Below, one piece after another: positions 12,901 to 25,900 of a stretch of DNA of 64,000 nt (its first letter is position 1; every line of letters starts with the position of its first letter). Position numbers and translations under genes: made by a program. The DNA is from Thysanoteuthis rhombus. Lineage: Eukaryota; Mollusca; Cephalopoda; Oegopsida; Thysanoteuthidae. Where the stretch lies: positions 49,032,281 through 49,096,280 of the forward strand of contig OY735202.1 of assembly GCA_963457665.1 (NCBI GenBank). The letters run 5' to 3'. The notes under the pieces were generated by a model. The model was not told the origin of the DNA. It made no database searches and saw nothing but the letters and a program-made list of their open reading frames with translations.

Positions 12901-15900
12901 GTTTTTGCAAATTCTACAAACAGAAAATTTGAGGGAAAAACCATCTTTGGTCATTGTCTTCAGCTGGAAAACAGACTTTTTCTCCTTATAGACGTTAATG
13001 GTATGAGTGTCCACTTTTCCAGGCAGTGGAGGGTTGATAACATAATGTACGTGGGAACATCACGTTTGCGTCACATAACATGATTTTGCTACACCATTGT
13101 CCATTATTGAAAATACAGTGATTTCGAAACCGGGGACCAACCTTCAACTTCCATTACCGAGAATGGCCTGATCCAGGGGTAGAGGAAAACGCAGCTCGTT
13201 TTCCCACCCTCCCACCAGCGGACGCCCATTGTTAATGGACTTCGTTTCCTAAGTATCTGATATCTCATCTTTCAGTAGTGTGATGCCCAGCCAATAACCT
13301 TTGCCAAAAATAATTACTTTTAGCTAGGCGGGCTGAATACACTCAAGTGGTTGTCACTGTTGCCTTTTACGGTAGTCCTTTTGGCGTCGTGTTGGTGATG
13401 TGTCGGAATTTAAGAGGCACTTGAAAGTCTGGAGATACTTTGGAGACTCTGGTCGAGGAGTCGCTTGGAGATATCTTCAACGTGCGGACGCGGCACATGC
13501 GTCTCGCTAATAGTCGTTTTCGGCTAAAATCTCATTCTAATCTATAGATATGTCACACTCACCTCAACAATAATGATCTGATTTCCAACTATTTCTATAG
13601 AGAACTAAATGCCTGATTCTGTTCATCTGTATGTGACTTACAAGTAGCTAGAGCGGTATATTGCTGCTAGAAGTATTGAATCAAGTTGTCCTTAAAAAAC
13701 AGTTTTGAAATTCTATCTATACTTTCCGCGGGTACTAACTGAAAACCTGAGCTTTCAGACAGTACCTCCCCCCTCTAAACTTTAATCCCGTATAACATCT
13801 ACCAAAACTGTAAGCAAGTGTAAGGCTTTAATATTTCTAAATGTACATAAAATTTGATTGGAATATCCCACTAGACCCCAAAACAGATAGATCTGAAAAC
13901 AAAACAAAATAAAATTTTTTTAAAAAGACAGAAAGGAAAGACCCCCCCCCCCTTTAGCTAGGGGTAGACCAGCCATAAAACTATTAGATTAAAAGACAGA
14001 ACATCTTCAAACATCCTGGTGATAAATTCTTGCTGCTTTTAGCTTGGGTGACCGATGAATTCTTCAACAATGTAAGGAGACCCCTCTTCAACACGTCATG
14101 GGCCAGCGTGACAGGGGTATGGCCCAACACTCCCCATGGCTCGCACAACGAAAATTATACTGGCCGTTCCAGCTGGGTCCTTGTTCCGAAAAGGCCCAGC
14201 CACATCATTCGGTTTGGGTGAGGGTGATGTGCTCCAAATGCGACCACCCAAACACTACACCAAAAGGCCCAGCTGCATCTCTTGCCTTGGGTGGGAGTGA
14301 TGCGTCCCAACATCGACCACCCAAACAAAACCCAAACAGAATCCTTAAACCCAAACAAAACCCTGAAACCCTCAACAAGAGAACAGGGTTATACATCAGC
14401 ACCGACAACATTAGGACACTCTCAACAGACTCTCACCTAACATATCTAGAAAACGAACTCAAAAACATCAAATGGGACATCATAGTTTTAAGCAAAATGA
14501 GAAGACCAGGAGAAGAACAAATAGTATTGAAATGCAAACATCTTCTCTACAGTTACGGAAGGTGAAACAAAGTGGAGTAGGCTTTCTCATCAATAAAGAC
14601 CTCAACGTCAACGTGGTAGACTTTAAAGCTATCTCAAACCGCATGGCTAGTGTCACCATACAACTCTCTAAGAAATACAAGCTAAATGTCATCTAAGTCT
14701 ACGCTCCCACTTTGGAATCAACCAGAGAAGAAATAAACAACTCCTATGATGACTTGAACTCCCTATTACAAGATACCAAAAGATACTTCACTGTCATCAT
14801 TGAAGTAGGACAAGGAAACGAACGCTGCGTCGGAGAATTCGGATACAAAAGACGGAACGAGTGAGGTGAAGATCTTGTAAATTTTGCAACTGCAAACTAC
14901 TTCATCAATACATTCTCCAAAAAGAAATCCAATAGAAAATGGACTTGGAAGAGTCCCAACCAAAAACGAAATAGACTACAATTTAATGGACAAAAGCTAT
15001 ACCATCAAAGACATACAGATTCTAAACCAAATAAATGTAGGAAGCGACCATAGAATGGTAAGATGTAAGATACAAATAAACACAAATAATGAACGCAGGA
15101 AAATGTTCCACGCCAGACCGCACCCTCTAAACGTACCAAATGAACTCACCCCAACCTTCAAGCTAGAATTGAAAAACAGATTTGATATCCTTACCGACGA
15201 AAACGACACCAACATCAACGAACTCCACAGCAAAATAACAACCTCTTTATTAGAACGTGCCAGTATGTTTAAACCAAGAAACACAGCAACCATATCTCTG
15301 ATGAAACCAAGAAACTTATTGAAAAGCGCAGAAACCTCAAACCACCAACAACCACAAGGGAAAAAATAGAAGAAACCGAACTGAAGAAAACAATAAAGAA
15401 GAAACTAAGAGAAGACAAAAGAAGGTACACGGCAGCCATCATCAAGTCCAATCTCGAAAAACATCGAGGATTTAAAGCAATAAACAAGCCTCTCATTACA
15501 GGACAGAAACAGATAATTTGTATTCCCGAAGCAAACGGAGACATAACAACAGACAGAGACAGAATTGTTGAACGCACCCAAGAATTTTACTGGGAATTCT
15601 ACTCTTCAAAACACGGACAATATAACAACGACCAGAATACACAAGTTGCCGACAATCAGTTCGAGGACGTCCACGAAGTTACACCATGGGAAGTAAAGCA
15701 AGCAATCAAACACTGCTATCATAATGCTTCTAAATAAAAAAGGAAACCCCAAAGACCTCAACAATTACAGACTTATAAGCCAACATAACTGCATGTACAA
15801 ACTTTTCACAAAAATCATCACCAACCGAATTACTAGAAGACAAGATGAAAACCACGAGGACAGGCTGGATTTAGAAGAAATTACTCGACCGTAGACCATC

Positions 15901-16880
15901 TTCAATCAATAAATAAGCTGAAAGAGAAGTTGGCAGAATACAAAATGCCATTCACTGTAGCATTTATAGATTTCAAGAAGGCATTCAACTCTGTAGAAAT
16001 TCCCATGGTCATGAAGGCCATCACTCTACAAGGTGTAAACCCTGTACACGTCTAAGTACTGCAACATATAAACAATCACAGCAACTCATCCATTAGGCTA
16101 CATAAAAGGAGTAAGGTAAGGTGATACCAGCTCACTCAAACTCTTTATAGCCTGCCTCAAGATGATCTTCCGAAACATGGACTGGGAAAACAGAGGAATC
16201 AAAATAGACGGCGAATATCTGAGCAGCCTTAGATTTGCAGACGACATCATCTTTTTCGCTGCGAACTTACACGACTTCCAATTAATGCTAGATGAATTAA
16301 ACGGAAAAAGCAAAAAAGTCGGCCTACACAAGAACTTCAGTAAAACGAAGATCATGTGCAACAATCATATTGAGAATAAGAACATAACTGTCAAGATAAA
16401 AGATGCAAAACTCGGCAAAGTAGACCACTACATCTACCAAGGACAACAAATCTCCATGAGATCCTCAAAAGAGGAGGAAATCAAGCGAAGTATCACTCAA
16501 CTTTCAAAAACCAGACGATCCCAATAATCCTAAAAAGAAGAGTATACAACCAATGCAGTCTCCTGATAGTCACTTATGGAGCTGATTACATGGAGGGATC
16601 ATTATACAGCACAGTATATCAGGAAGAAAACGGTAGTCCGAGACATCATAGAAACTATTTAAAAAAAACAACTCAAATGGCAATGGGCAGACAACCGATG
16701 GACATCACGACTCACAACATGGATCCCCAGAGATCACATGAAAAACCAGGGTCGACAGAATACAAGATGGAGAGATGAACTAGACGAATTCAGTAAATAC
16801 TGGCTCTGCGAAACCCATGATAGAGAATTGTGGCGAATCCTGGGGAAGGTCTATGTCCAACGACGGACGTTAAAAGAATA

Positions 16881-16924
<44 letters not shown>

Positions 16925-19900
16925 CAATAGTGAAATTTAGTTTCTTACCTATTACATTTATAACTAGCGATCGATGTTACTTGTGATATCACGGGTAGGA
17001 GTTACTAAACTTTCATTCACTCTAATGATTACATATATAACGGGTAGGATTCATTAACCAAATTCGTCAAGAGTATCATTCATTCAAAGAATTAACGGGT
17101 AGGCTTTATTAAACGAATACGTAAAAAGCTTCGTCATCTGTGCTGATCACATGCGTAATAAGTAGGACTTGATAAACAGATGCGTTAACAATTTCATTCA
17201 CTGTAACCATTACATATGTAATCATGACATATATACTAACATATTATGACCCAACAAATTCTAGCGGTAGGGGAAGATAACGAAACAATAATCACAGATG
17301 TATTCAGGTAAATTTGCACTCGGTATACGTCGGCGAGATTTCGACTTTTCTTGTCGATATTCCACAACTCCTCCTGCTTACTTCATTTCGTGCGTTAAGA
17401 AAGTAAATATTTCTGGTGGTTAGGGGAAAAAAATAGGCATCGAATTTAGAAAGATCTTTTTTCAATCGAAGATTTCTTTTTAGCGAGTTAGGCACTCAAT
17501 CGATATCTTGTGTGCCGAAAATCAGCCGAAAGCACTAGATCCCAAACGTTTGTTAGATATTTACATTCACTGAATTCAGACATGCGTTCTCTTGTATATG
17601 GAAAAGAGAAGTTGACTAAAAATCAAACCTTTAAAAAATTCCTTGTCTATGGGTTTTAACCGAAGATAGTTTAGATTATGGGAGTGTATAGATTGTATTA
17701 TCTGTATAAGAGTTTTCAGTTCAAAATTGGTTCTCAACTGCATAGTTTTCAAAAAATAGCGGCGGGAACTTTTGCACACACCTAATATAATAGAGGAAAT
17801 ATACATGCCCATATATATTTGCCATTTCGAAGACTTTCAAGAACAAGAAAATCCCTCTCGTCTTGAAAATAAGGACCAATTCATCCTCCCGATAGTCACC
17901 TATGGAGCTGAAATAGGGAACTTAACTAGGATCGGAGATTGTGTGGCAGCCAATGAGGCAACACTGAGGCTTCACATTGCCAAGCACATTGGGAACCTTT
18001 GGACTTGTCCTTGGGGTTTCCTCATCATTACTCGGCCCCGCTGCAGGGACAGGTTGGGCTCGCCTCGACGCCTTCCATACCTCGGTTGCGTCGGCTGGAG
18101 TTATTTTTTTCGACTTCGTGTCACATATCGCTCGCTGTGGGAGCCCGAGTAAATAGGTGCTCAGCCTCAAATGGTGAGATTATAAGAGAGCACAGTAATT
18201 CAGAGAAAAGGCAGGAGTCTGAGATATCATAGGAACCATAAGAAAAACTCGAATGGCGATGCCAGACAACCGCTGGACACCAAGACTCACAACATGGATC
18301 CCTAGAGATCATATGCGAAATCGTGGCAGATAGAAAGTAACTTGACAAATTCAGTACTGGCTCTGCAACGCCCATGATAGAGAGGTCAGGCCTGTTCACT
18401 CTTGTTTGTTGGTTATTTTTCTCTTGAAAATTCGTGATCTTTTCCTATCAAGAGGCAAGAGAGGTAACTTGATCATCGATCATCCCCAACGCAGCATGGT
18501 CACGAGACGTTTTCTATTGAGTGACTAACCAGACACGTATGTAATATTGTTGGAGAAGGTCCATGTCCAACGACGGACGCTAAAAGACTGCTGATGCTGT
18601 TGGTGATGATGATGATGATGACGATGATCTTTAGCTGCTTAGTTTTGGGGCACGAAATATAAACATCTATATGATATTGCCGTTGCAATCGTTTTTGGTG
18701 AGAAAATTCCTCAAATACGTTCTGATGAAAGCCGAAGTTAGAACCTAAAACTTGGCTTCCCCAATTCTTTTGAACTTTTCCATTGAGTCTATTTTTTGCG
18801 GACTTCTTTTTATTGCAGTTTTTTTTAAATAGCGTCAGACAGAAGAGAAGCTTTGTACTTTTGGTAAATTTTATTTTTCTTCTAAAGCACTGATCTTGAA
18901 CGAATTTTCTCAAAATATATTATGTAATAAGAGAGTCTCAATGTTGAGACCCTTCTGACCATGCACTTTTGAAATTTTGGCAGATGTGAGTCCTTTATGC
19001 TCTATTTCGTTTACAACAAACTCAATGCATAGCCTTGACATATGTTTCAATATGGACAGAGCGCAGTGTAAAATTATTTTATGGAAAACGCCAATACTTC
19101 AGTGGGGCGTATATTTACCCCATTCGTCATTTCATTCGCGTTTTTGTTATGTTCTGAATCCTTCCTAAGAATGGAACACACAATACTTTCTCTTCGTAAC
19201 TTTTTTCCCCGAACAATCCTTCATATAGAAACCACATAGGTCTTCCCACAAGGTGATCTATTCCGTGCGGGAAACCTGTCAAGGTATTTGTGGTTTGTGG
19301 TTTGTTTTTGTTTTGTTTTTTGTTACTGGCTGAAAAAATAAGTTACTGGAGGTGTGTTTATTTATCAGTGGGGAATTACTAACCCTTCACCAACTGGATG
19401 CCTGGCTGATAATGGCAGATAACACACGGGTTGTTATTCTACTGATAAACAACACTTCTATGATAAATGAACTGAGGATTCGAAGTTCAGCAGTGTTGTT
19501 AATAAGTTATTTTTATAAAACTACCAACAAGGATACCCGGTGTTGCCCGAGGAAACTAACAGCAAATATAACAGCAGATGATCTTTGATTTCTCTTCATC
19601 ACAACAGAACACATAAAACCATATTTACTTCAATTACACATGAAAAAGTAGCTGAAACCGAAAAAATATTTTGATGCACAGAACGAATTGATGTAGTCTC
19701 TTGATTTAACGGGACTTCTGGATAAGCAAAAGTAGCTGTTTATTCTGCTGAAATGAAGCTACTTTAATCCTAAATTGACCTCTGGTGACCTTCAATGACC
19801 CTGAAGGTCAATACCACCTACACTGTCATCTTTTTTTTAAGTTAATCCCACATACCCATTTACCACTAAAGATATAATTGTTTGGCTGTAATTCGTCTGA

Positions 19901-22900
19901 AAAATATTTTATTCCAAAATTCATTTTCAGTGACCTTCATTGCACTGCCTGTTGTAAGCAGCGTTTCAGAGTATTGGTACTGTCATATGTATTGTTTCAT
20001 CAATGCGAAATTCCAAACCCCTAAAATGTTATTTAACAAAAGTGAAAAATATTGATAAATTACTAAGTTTTTTACGCAAGAAGGTAATGAAGGGAGTCTG
20101 TTATCTTCACTGAATACTTGCGCTAATATTGTTCCCGTGCAATCACTTAAGAGACATTCATTATTTAATATCCTTAATATGATATTATATCGGAAGAAAA
20201 ACCTTTCCATTTCACACGGGGAGTGTTTCATCTATCTCTTTGATTTCGTCCTGGTCAAATAAAACAACTTCACACACATAGCTCCCATTGAAGATGTTTT
20301 GAATCTCAAACCTGCTTCCCACTTAGATTTACTTCATTGCAATGAATGCGTTGAAAAAAATCTCTGAATATTCAATATTACATAGATACATAAAAGTCAG
20401 ATCATTATTAACAGGGAGAGCACAAAAACAGACCCCACATCATCATCATTTATTTTAATTTTTAGAAACCTTTCTTTCATTTTTCCTTTTAATTTTAAAG
20501 ACTAATATGCGAAAAATATGCTCTGAGGTCCTATTAGTAATCATAAAAAATCGACGGTCATAGCTTTAGCCGTCCTTGAGTTATGCTAATGCGTACTATA
20601 ATTCAACAAATGTCTGTCCATCCGTAATGGTAATTTTTCAGCTTTGTGTGAATGCTGCCGGACACAAAGAGACCAATTCAGCATAAATCTAAATTGTAAA
20701 TTACCCCCCCCCCCCACACACACACATACAAAGCCTGTTTTGGGTAATTAAAAAACGAACTTGCCATAAACCTGCCCTGAGGCCCTATTAATAACAGCGA
20801 ATTTGGTAGCCATATTTCTTGTTGTTCTTGGGATTTACTATCAAGGACGTGTGGGTATTTTGTGAATTAGGGTAAAAGGTAGTCATTTTTAGGTAAGCTT
20901 GAACTCTGCCAGACATAAACTAAGAGACCAATTTAGCATAAACGTCAATTTTAAATTGACTCCCCAAACACACACTGCAAAAACCTATCTGGGTTTTTTT
21001 TGGGGGGGGGGGTTAAAAAGTAACCAAGTAAATCAATTTGGTGGCCATAGTTCTGGCTGTCCTCGGGTTCTGCGATCACTGATGGTGAATTATAGTGAGA
21101 TTGTTGGCCACCCAGCTCAATAGACTCGAATATGAAGTTTTGATGCTCAAATCAGTTGATTTTTCACTATTAATGCCCTTAAACTATAAATCCAATAATG
21201 CGCAAGAAGTACAGACCTATGTAATGCAATGTTTTGCAGAAAAAAAACTGCACGAGACTTAAAGAATGGTCAGACTTGGTCATTATGGATTGGAAGACCA
21301 AACAATACACAAGCTCACTCCATGGTGTCTCACTGTCGACTGAGAAACTGTAAGTGCCCCTTCACGCATGCGTAGTAAAGGATTGGTTGCCAAGTTAGAT
21401 CAAGGCTGGGCAACCAGTTCTCGAAATACTCAAAATGGTTGGATACTGACCGGATAGACTTCGTCCATAGGTTTTGTAATAAAATAGATAGGTTCACACT
21501 GTACTCTGTGAATAACTCGGTGTAGTAACACGCAAGAGTTCAAATAGTGTTTTCGATTTTGACCACCTTTCTGAACTTGTCTAGTCCGTCATCTTATATA
21601 TTGTCAACCACGGTTTCAAATGTGATCTTTGGGGATCCACGTTGTGAGTAGTGATGTCCAGCAGTCATCTGCCATTTTCACAACATGACTAGCCCATTGC
21701 CATTTGAGTTTTCTAATGGAATCTATGATATCTCAGACTGTTTATTGCGCTGTCTTGTAATCACTCCGTGTGATATTGAACATCATCCTATCATGAGCCT
21801 GTTGCATGTCTTCCGGTTTGAGGTCAAGTTTCAGCTCCATAGGTGACTATCAGGAGAATGCATTGTTTGTATACCCTACTTTTTACGACTGTTGTGATTT
21901 TTCTAGTGCTTGAAGATTAATTTTGCTCGACCAAAAGCTTACCATCCTTGTGATTCTTCGCTTGATTCCTTCTTCATTTGAGGATTTCATGGAGATTCGA
22001 TGTCTTAGCCAGATGTGGACATCTACTATCCCCAGTTCTGCATTTCAGATTTTGATTGTTGTGTCGTAGACTTCAACATGTTCCTTCATTTATTTTTTTC
22101 GAGTTCATGGGGAGACCAACTTTATTGCTTTCTTCATTCAGTTCGTCTAACATGATTCGGGGGTCATGAAGGTTCTCAGCAGAAAGGATGATGTCGTCTG
22201 CAATCTGAGTTCTTTTGGTGGGAATGTCACTCGTGGTCAAACGTTGAGATACAATTCTCAGCAATATAAAATTTTGGTTCTACCATATTCATCTAACAAA
22301 AGTTTTACAGAATATGGATTCGTAAAAGACAAAAAAATCTTCGAAGGCATGTCTTGGTTGGCATGCATTATCAAGGGGCCTACGGAAAGGTTTTCAAGTA
22401 GAAAAAAATGTTTTGAAAAAAAAAATGTTTTTTTTTTTTTGTGGGGGAATATTTACATGTATATATGATGCTAAACTGGACCCATACTTTCTATTCAATA
22501 TTCACACATACATCTTATTTCTCATGCTTATGTATAATTCTTTAAGGGTTGCAAGTGTAAGGAAACCTTTTCACAAGTCTGAAAGCTTTATTCCTTTCTT
22601 TATTCCTAATATATTCAACCCAGCGTTGACGTTATTTCAGCAAGCATCTTGATATCGCAACTAGGTTGTGTTTCTTGGATGAATCTAAAAAAGATTATCC
22701 GCATTTGCCTAGATTTCCTATATTGTTTCTCGGCTTGCACCAGATAAATCGATCGATTGCTTCAACTATAAAAGTGGTGGGCGTACACAGTCATAATGAA
22801 TCACTTTTGAAAAGATGTAGTTTTGCCCGACTTTCACAGGCAGAAGGCAACTGCACTCATCACTTGAACTGGAATGTTTATTCTAGTAAGACTATAGAAA

Positions 22901-25900
22901 TATATAGGTAGATTTCTGCTACCTGGTTGCTTACTGTAGCTTGATGGTTAGCAAGAATTTCACGCAGATCAATTCGCTAGTGTAATCAGCTTGCTAAGCT
23001 AAACTAAACCTAGTAAATGATAACGGTTGTTCCTTGCCTTTCGCGGATTTTTCAGTCGCAGTTTCTTGAAAGATTAGGGAATCATAAATGCATATAGCAA
23101 CTACCGCAGACTTTTGTGTCGATAAAAACGTATGGAACTTGTAACCTATTAATTTTATCGTTATTGCGTTAAGAAGAGAGATGGTAGAAAATTATCGACC
23201 AAGTATTATTTATGTAGACAATACAAACCCAGTGATAACCATGGTTGGAAACTTGTTCGCACTTGACAACCATTTAACCATGAGCAGTCTCCGAATTTGA
23301 ATTTAAATTGGCTACAAATCGGAGAATAAGAATTGAATGGAAGGTTTTTCGTTGCTTTTTTTTCTTTTAAATCAAAATACATTTCTTCTTCGTTATTCAC
23401 CCTAGACACATTTTTCAAAGGTTTTGTTTTATAGCGTCAAGTGTGCTTGATAATATGATCTGAATTTAAATATATCTAGGTATATCAAAGTATATATTTA
23501 AGTATATGTCTAAGATGGCTGCCAAATCTTAAAAATAACTATTACTCGTTCATTATTTACCCCAGACAAGTTTTTTCAACGGTTTCTTGTAATGTCAAGT
23601 GTGAATATCAAGATGCTACCCTAATCTGACAAAGGAAAGGTATAAATTCAATGTGGCGTCCATCTTGACGGCTAAATTACTTGGTTATGAAAGAAAAATC
23701 ACCGTACCCACCAAAAAAATACAACAAAGAATTAGTCAACGATCTTTTGCAGAATCAGCCACATACTAAAAGTCTACAACAACCTGGTCACTGGGAAGGT
23801 AAAACTTTCAAGATGGTGTCCAGAGTGGTCACCAAATTCTTGAAGTACACTGTGTGGGGGGAAACTACCCCCCATTCAATTCCAGGGTCCTGTCATACAC
23901 AGAATTGTCACATACGTCTTGGCAATACCTGTCAGTTTTCTCTTCTTCCTTTAACGGAAACCCGTTGGCAAAGATCCTCGAGAATTTCCCTTTTTCATCC
24001 AAGACTTTATCATCTAAATCAGTTCTTATATTGTCGATGCTTTTAAAATGTTATATACTGACTAACTATGCCAAAATGGAATCACCAATTCCTACTATCT
24101 TTAGTTCACTCAGTTTCTTGTTTAATCCTTCATCTAATTCTAGTTACACAGGCATTTCTCGAAAAGTTACACTGGGCAAGCTTCATCCAAGAAGCTTCCC
24201 TAACCTGTTCATAACGATTCTTCAATGCATACGCGGCCACAACATAAACTCAATGATACCTTTTTGACAATCTAGAGCAAATTTCCAAACATCGCTTCAA
24301 CTCTTTGTAATAAATTCCCAAAACTGAATTCTGTGATAAATCCTAATTATCAATCATCATCAGTCTCTTAACGTCCGTTGTCGGACGTAGACCTTCCCCA
24401 GGATTCACCACACTTCTTTATCGTGGGCGTCGCACAGCCAGTACTTTCTGAATTTGTCTAGCTCGTCTCTTCATCTAATTCTCTGCCAGCCTTAGTTGCA
24501 CAAGTGATCTCTGGGGATCCATGTTGTAAGTCGCGATATCCATTGGTTGTCTGCCATTCTTGCGACATGGCCAGCCCATTGCCATTTGAGTTTTTTAATG
24601 GATGCTATGATATCCCTGATTCCTGTTTTCTCCGGAGTGTATTGTGCTGTCTTGTGGTCTCTCCATGTGAGGTTAAGCATAATTTTTTCATGTGTGCGTT
24701 GCATGCTTCTCAATTTGTGGGTTTGCCTTTTTGTCAGTTTCTATGTTTCAGCTCCATAAATGATCTATTGGGGGATGCATTTTCGGTATACCCTTCTTTT
24801 TAAGATCTTCTTAAATAATTTTCAAAATCAATTTTTCCTACACGCCTATAAATTTAGTAGTTTCCTATTCTTATAACCGACCCCCAACACTTTTGGAGGA
24901 AATTTTCCAATATCCGATATTAAACACATCTAAACAGTTAATGATAAAATTACCGCACATTTATTCCCTTATCACAGTCTAAAAATTACTGCACAATGAA
25001 ATTCTAAACACTTGACAACTTTCCAATTATTTACTTTTGCTGAACATCCTTCAAAAATTATATGAACTTATTTGTATCACTTTAAAATAACTAACAAAGG
25101 GAGAGAAAAGAAGAGATGGCGACAGACGGAAGGGAGAGGGGAACAAGAGATTGCAACTAACAAAGAGAGACAAGTTGCAATCTCTTGTTCTTTCCTCTCT
25201 TTGTAAGAACGAAAGATTGCAACGAACGAAAGAGAGAAGAACAAAACTCAATCGATGAAGTGATGGAAGAGAGAATGCAACTTACAAATCAAGTAATAAA
25301 AACAAATAAGCTTGGCTTCGCTAGGGTCAAACACTCTATTTTCATTAAAATCGGAAAGCTATTCAAAACTGAATTCATTTCTCCATACAATACTAATGTA
25401 TAACTATGTGTCCCATTTCGATTCCTTTACTAGTGATTACTGTAGCAAAACAAGTAAACTCGAGTTGAAAGAGCAAATTCGTCATCATTTTTTTGCGTAC
25501 AACTTTAATGGGGTAGTCATGACGTCACTGGTTTTTGGTGAGGTCATTGCCACTGTTGTGACAAACGAAAATGAAGTCAAAACTCAATAGTAGGAGTTTG
25601 ATATAATGTTTCGTGGCATAAATTCAATGTTTACGAAAGAAATACCGCAAACTCGCAACAACAACAAAAAAAAAACAGCAGAAAAAAAAAACGAGTTGAT
25701 ACGACATGATGTCATGGCATCACTCTTTCTTTTACCCACTCTCTTTTCATGTCTTGAATTCCAATGTCTAACAAATTCATGACAGTAAAGTTAACTCTGG
25801 GAGTTTGACGACAAGAGTTAGGCAAAAAAGGAAAGAGAAGTCAACAAAAATGGATGAATGAAAAGATTTGATATGAAAGAAAAAGGAAATGAATCAGATA

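Larger units (their letters stand above)
17870..18640 (+). mobile_element. RTE-like LINE 3' fragment with two insertions
   Basis: The LINE C-terminal frame begins at LPIVTYGAEIGN (17888) and resumes at about 18174 (REHSNSEKRQ). It runs through the NRW-TTW-like region and 'actggctctgcaacgcccat', and ends in 'caacgacggacgctaaaag' and a GATG tail (18560-18640). A GC-rich 250 bp block (17925-18173) and a family B copy (18389-18551) interrupt it. Confidence 0.75.

Noticed and set aside
16882-16923. CRISPR-like or satellite array
   Set aside because: It is a plain trinucleotide LINE tail; the window is animal DNA and shows no repeat-spacer structure anywhere.
22073-22468. Host gene near 22.1-22.5 kb
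   Set aside because: The left part is LINE reverse transcriptase on the minus strand; the right part is a poly-T/poly-G-containing frame without any domain.
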